From Prochlorococcus sp. AG-436-C14 (GTDB lineage Bacteria > Cyanobacteriota > Cyanobacteriia > PCC-6307 > Cyanobiaceae): 64,000 nucleotides of DNA. Of the stretch, positions 62,444-64,000 are shown in pieces. The translations under genes and the position numbers were made by a program. The notes under the pieces were generated by a model. That model saw only the letters and a list, made by a program, of their open reading frames with translations, made no database searches and was not told where the DNA came from. How positions within the stretch are numbered: position 1 is the stretch's first letter; every line of letters begins with the position of its first letter. The DNA lies in NCBI GenBank assembly GCA_003209755.1, contig QCPD01000006.1, forward strand, positions 1-64,000. The letters are read 5' to 3'.

Positions 62444-63706
62444 TTAATTTAGCTTGATATATTCTTTCAGAACCCCGTTTCTATTTGGATGGCGGAGTTT
62501 TCTGAGAGCCTTAGCTTCTATTTGTCTGATCCTTTCTCTAGTTACATCAAAAATCTGTCCGATTTCTTCAAGGGTTTTCATCCTCCCATCGTCTAAGCCA
62601 TAACGAAGTCTTAGGACATCCCTTTCTCTCGGACTTAGTGTAGCGAGAACACCCTCCAAATCCTCTCTTAGCAAGGTTTTTGCCACATCTTGTTCAGGGT
62701 TTTCTATATCTGCTTCAATAAAATCACCAAGTCTAGAGTCTTCTTCTTTGCCAATAGGTGTCTCTAAAGAAATGGGAAGCTGGGCGCTTTTGGCAATAAA
62801 TCTAAGTTTCTCAATCGTCATTTCCATACTTTCGGCGATTTCTTCCTCGCTTGGTTTCCTTCCAAACTCTTGGCTTAAAACTTTAGTGGTCTTCTTGATA
62901 CGTGAAATTGTCTCGTATAAATGCACAGGCAAACGAATTGTTCTACTTTGATCTGCAATTGCTCTAGTAATAGCCTGCCTGATCCACCAGGTTGCGTAAG
63001 TTGAGAATTTATATCCTTTCTCATGATCAAATTTTTCAGCTGCACGAATCAGACCAAGACTTCCTTCTTGGATAAGATCTTGAAAAGACAATCCTCTATT
63101 CATATATTTCTTAGCAATTGAAACTACTAATCGCAGATTGGATTGCACCATTTTTTCTTTTGCTCGTCTACCAAGCATTAATCTCCTTCGGAAGCGAGTT
63201 AATGGCATTTGTGCAAGAGCTGCCCATTCTTTTACTGATGGGAAATGTCCATTCTCACTTTCAAATTGCGCAGCTTCTTCCTCTAATCGAAGAAGATCAG
63301 CTATCTTTCTGGCCAATTCAATTTCTTCGTCTGGCCTAAGAAGTCTTATACGACCAATTTCTTGTAAATAGACCCTAATCGAGTCTTCTGTGTAAACACC
63401 CTTTGGACCTATTTTTATACTTGCTAAAGCTTTAGCTGCTGCTTCTTGAGCACTAGATAGCACTGAGGTATTATCGTCATCATCATCTAGATCGATATCT
63501 GCTTCAGGTACTTTATTTGCTTCCGCAATTAATTTATCCGCCTCTAGATCTAAATCAATTTTTAGATCATCTGAAGCTTGTTGAGGAAGAGTTTGGTTTT
63601 CTTTAGTCACGTTTACTTTAGCGGCTGTTTTTTTGATTTTTTTGGAATTGTTTTTAGTTTCCTGATTAAGAGAAATATTTTTAGATGTCTTTTTCTCCTT
63701 TAACAT
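62444..63706 (-). CDS. sigA: Principal sigma factor SigA (RpoD)
   Basis: The group 1 sigma-70 factor directs RNA polymerase to housekeeping promoters. The first 95 residues are Lys/Asp/Glu-rich. Then comes region 1.2 ([20 protein letters not shown]), region 2 ([19 protein letters not shown], then [20 protein letters not shown]), region 3, and region 4 ([19 protein letters not shown]). The length of 420 residues fits a cyanobacterial primary sigma factor. The gap upstream (63707-63945) is AT-rich with no gene visible. Confidence 0.97.
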   Translation of the reverse strand: MLKEKKTSKNISLNQETKNNSKKIKKTAAKVNVTKENQTLPQQASDDLKIDLDLEADKLIAEANKVPEADIDLDDDDDNTSVLSSAQEAAAKALASIKIGPKGVYTEDSIRVYLQEIGRIRLLRPDEEIELARKIADLLRLEEEAAQFESENGHFPSVKEWAALAQMPLTRFRRRLMLGRRAKEKMVQSNLRLVVSIAKKYMNRGLSFQDLIQEGSLGLIRAAEKFDHEKGYKFSTYATWWIRQAITRAIADQSRTIRLPVHLYETISRIKKTTKVLSQEFGRKPSEEEIAESMEMTIEKLRFIAKSAQLPISLETPIGKEEDSRLGDFIEADIENPEQDVAKTLLREDLEGVLATLSPRERDVLRLRYGLDDGRMKTLEEIGQIFDVTRERIRQIEAKALRKLRHPNRNGVLKEYIKLN

Positions 63707-63945
63707 GATTCCCCGGATGGTTTGTGGTCTGTTGCAGAGCTCAGGGTATTACCCAAAAAAATGATCGGAATCTCCTAGAGATAATATTTCAGGAAAAACT
63801 ATTTAATTTGTAAAAATTCAACAAAAACACTCTAATTTGTGATTGTCCTTAATCGTGATAAATCTTGCGAAAAATCACATGACATCAATATGGACTTGAA
63901 ATTATGAAGGATGTTTTGTTGAGGAATGAAAATGTGTAAGCAAGG

Positions 63946-64000
63946 ATGTCAGGGGATTTCTCAGACCGGCTTATCTCTGAATGGGATTTTTCCTATTCTT
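63946..64000 (+). CDS. N-terminus of a gene cut by the right edge, unidentified
   Basis: ATG at 63946 with AAGG just before it opens MSGDFSDRLISEWDFSYS and runs to the window edge with no stop. A second frame opens at ATG 63932 with GAGGA 7 bp upstream (MCKQGCQGISQTGL) and also stays open. Only 18 to 23 codons are seen, so neither frame nor product can be settled. In Prochlorococcus a priA gene is often next to the primary sigma factor gene, which I recall but cannot check. Confidence 0.3.
   Translation, partial: MSGDFSDRLISEWDFSYS

Overview
The window looks like chromosome of a marine picocyanobacterium, most likely Prochlorococcus (possibly a low-light clade). It is AT-rich and very gene-dense. 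It carries cyanobacterial photosynthesis genes (chlG, psaF, psaJ, petA, petC, ndhB, a small high-light-inducible protein gene), small cyanobacterial families (cyAbrB, DUF2862-like, DUF3067, DUF2232), and a 62-residue protein that I recognise as the hyperconserved picocyanobacterial Hcp. I see no rRNA, insertion sequence, prophage, CRISPR array or obvious genomic island. This is core genome, and no intergenic gap reaches 300 bp. The species assignment is inference from gene content; no marker search was possible.

Layout. Positions 1-7200 hold chlG (cut by the left edge), a DUF2862-like gene, hisF, menG, a DciA-type helicase-loader candidate, vipp1, birA, a LolD/MacB-type ABC ATPase and ndhB. 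Positions 7300-13700 are one co-directional run of topA, a lipoprotein, a DUF2232 membrane protein, a cobT-like gene and a Tat/lipobox solute-binding-like protein. Next come ribE and cyAbrB, then the aa3-type oxidase locus (ctaCDE divergent from ctaAB), an ABC-2 exporter and groEL. Positions 24400-31000 carry fabG, ispD, an S66 peptidase, ubiA, a Ppx/GppA gene, a RodZ-like HTH protein and cobM.

Positions 31000-37000 group cytochrome b6f and export genes: petC-petA-lgt-cobM on the minus strand, DUF3067, tatC, then an NFACT/RqcH-like gene translationally coupled to a small membrane protein. Positions 36900-42900 hold gmk, psaFJ, tsaD, an hli gene, DUF1643, a CPA1 antiporter and gltX. A minus-strand translation cluster follows: rplS, tRNA-Trp, hcp, tRNA-Asp, gltX. 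Positions 44400-52000 are mixed: map, an SDR, a BioD/DRTGG-like protein, a short DprA-like protein, a YajQ-family gene, a prohibitin-like gene, hemL and xthA. The last 12 kb contain larC, a UPF0104 membrane protein, a fused two-domain iron-type ABC permease, a His-rich COG0523 GTPase, a DCoH/PCD, YjbQ, an M32 carboxypeptidase, ppa, hemC, the principal sigma factor and the start of one more gene.

Functional threads. Tetrapyrrole metabolism is spread along the window: hemL and hemC early in the pathway, cobM and a cobT-like gene toward cobamides, ctaA/ctaB for heme A, chlG for chlorophyll. Electron transport includes NDH-1, b6f, PSI subunits and the terminal oxidase. Export functions (tatC, lgt) sit beside a twin-arginine substrate (PetC). 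I found no large undescribed system. The more interesting leads are the hcp/tRNA/rplS cluster, a psaFJ terminator candidate embedded in gmk, two mutually exclusive hairpins before the YajQ-family gene, a short in-frame reading frame before ctaA, the metal/pterin cluster around the His-rich GTPase, and larC.
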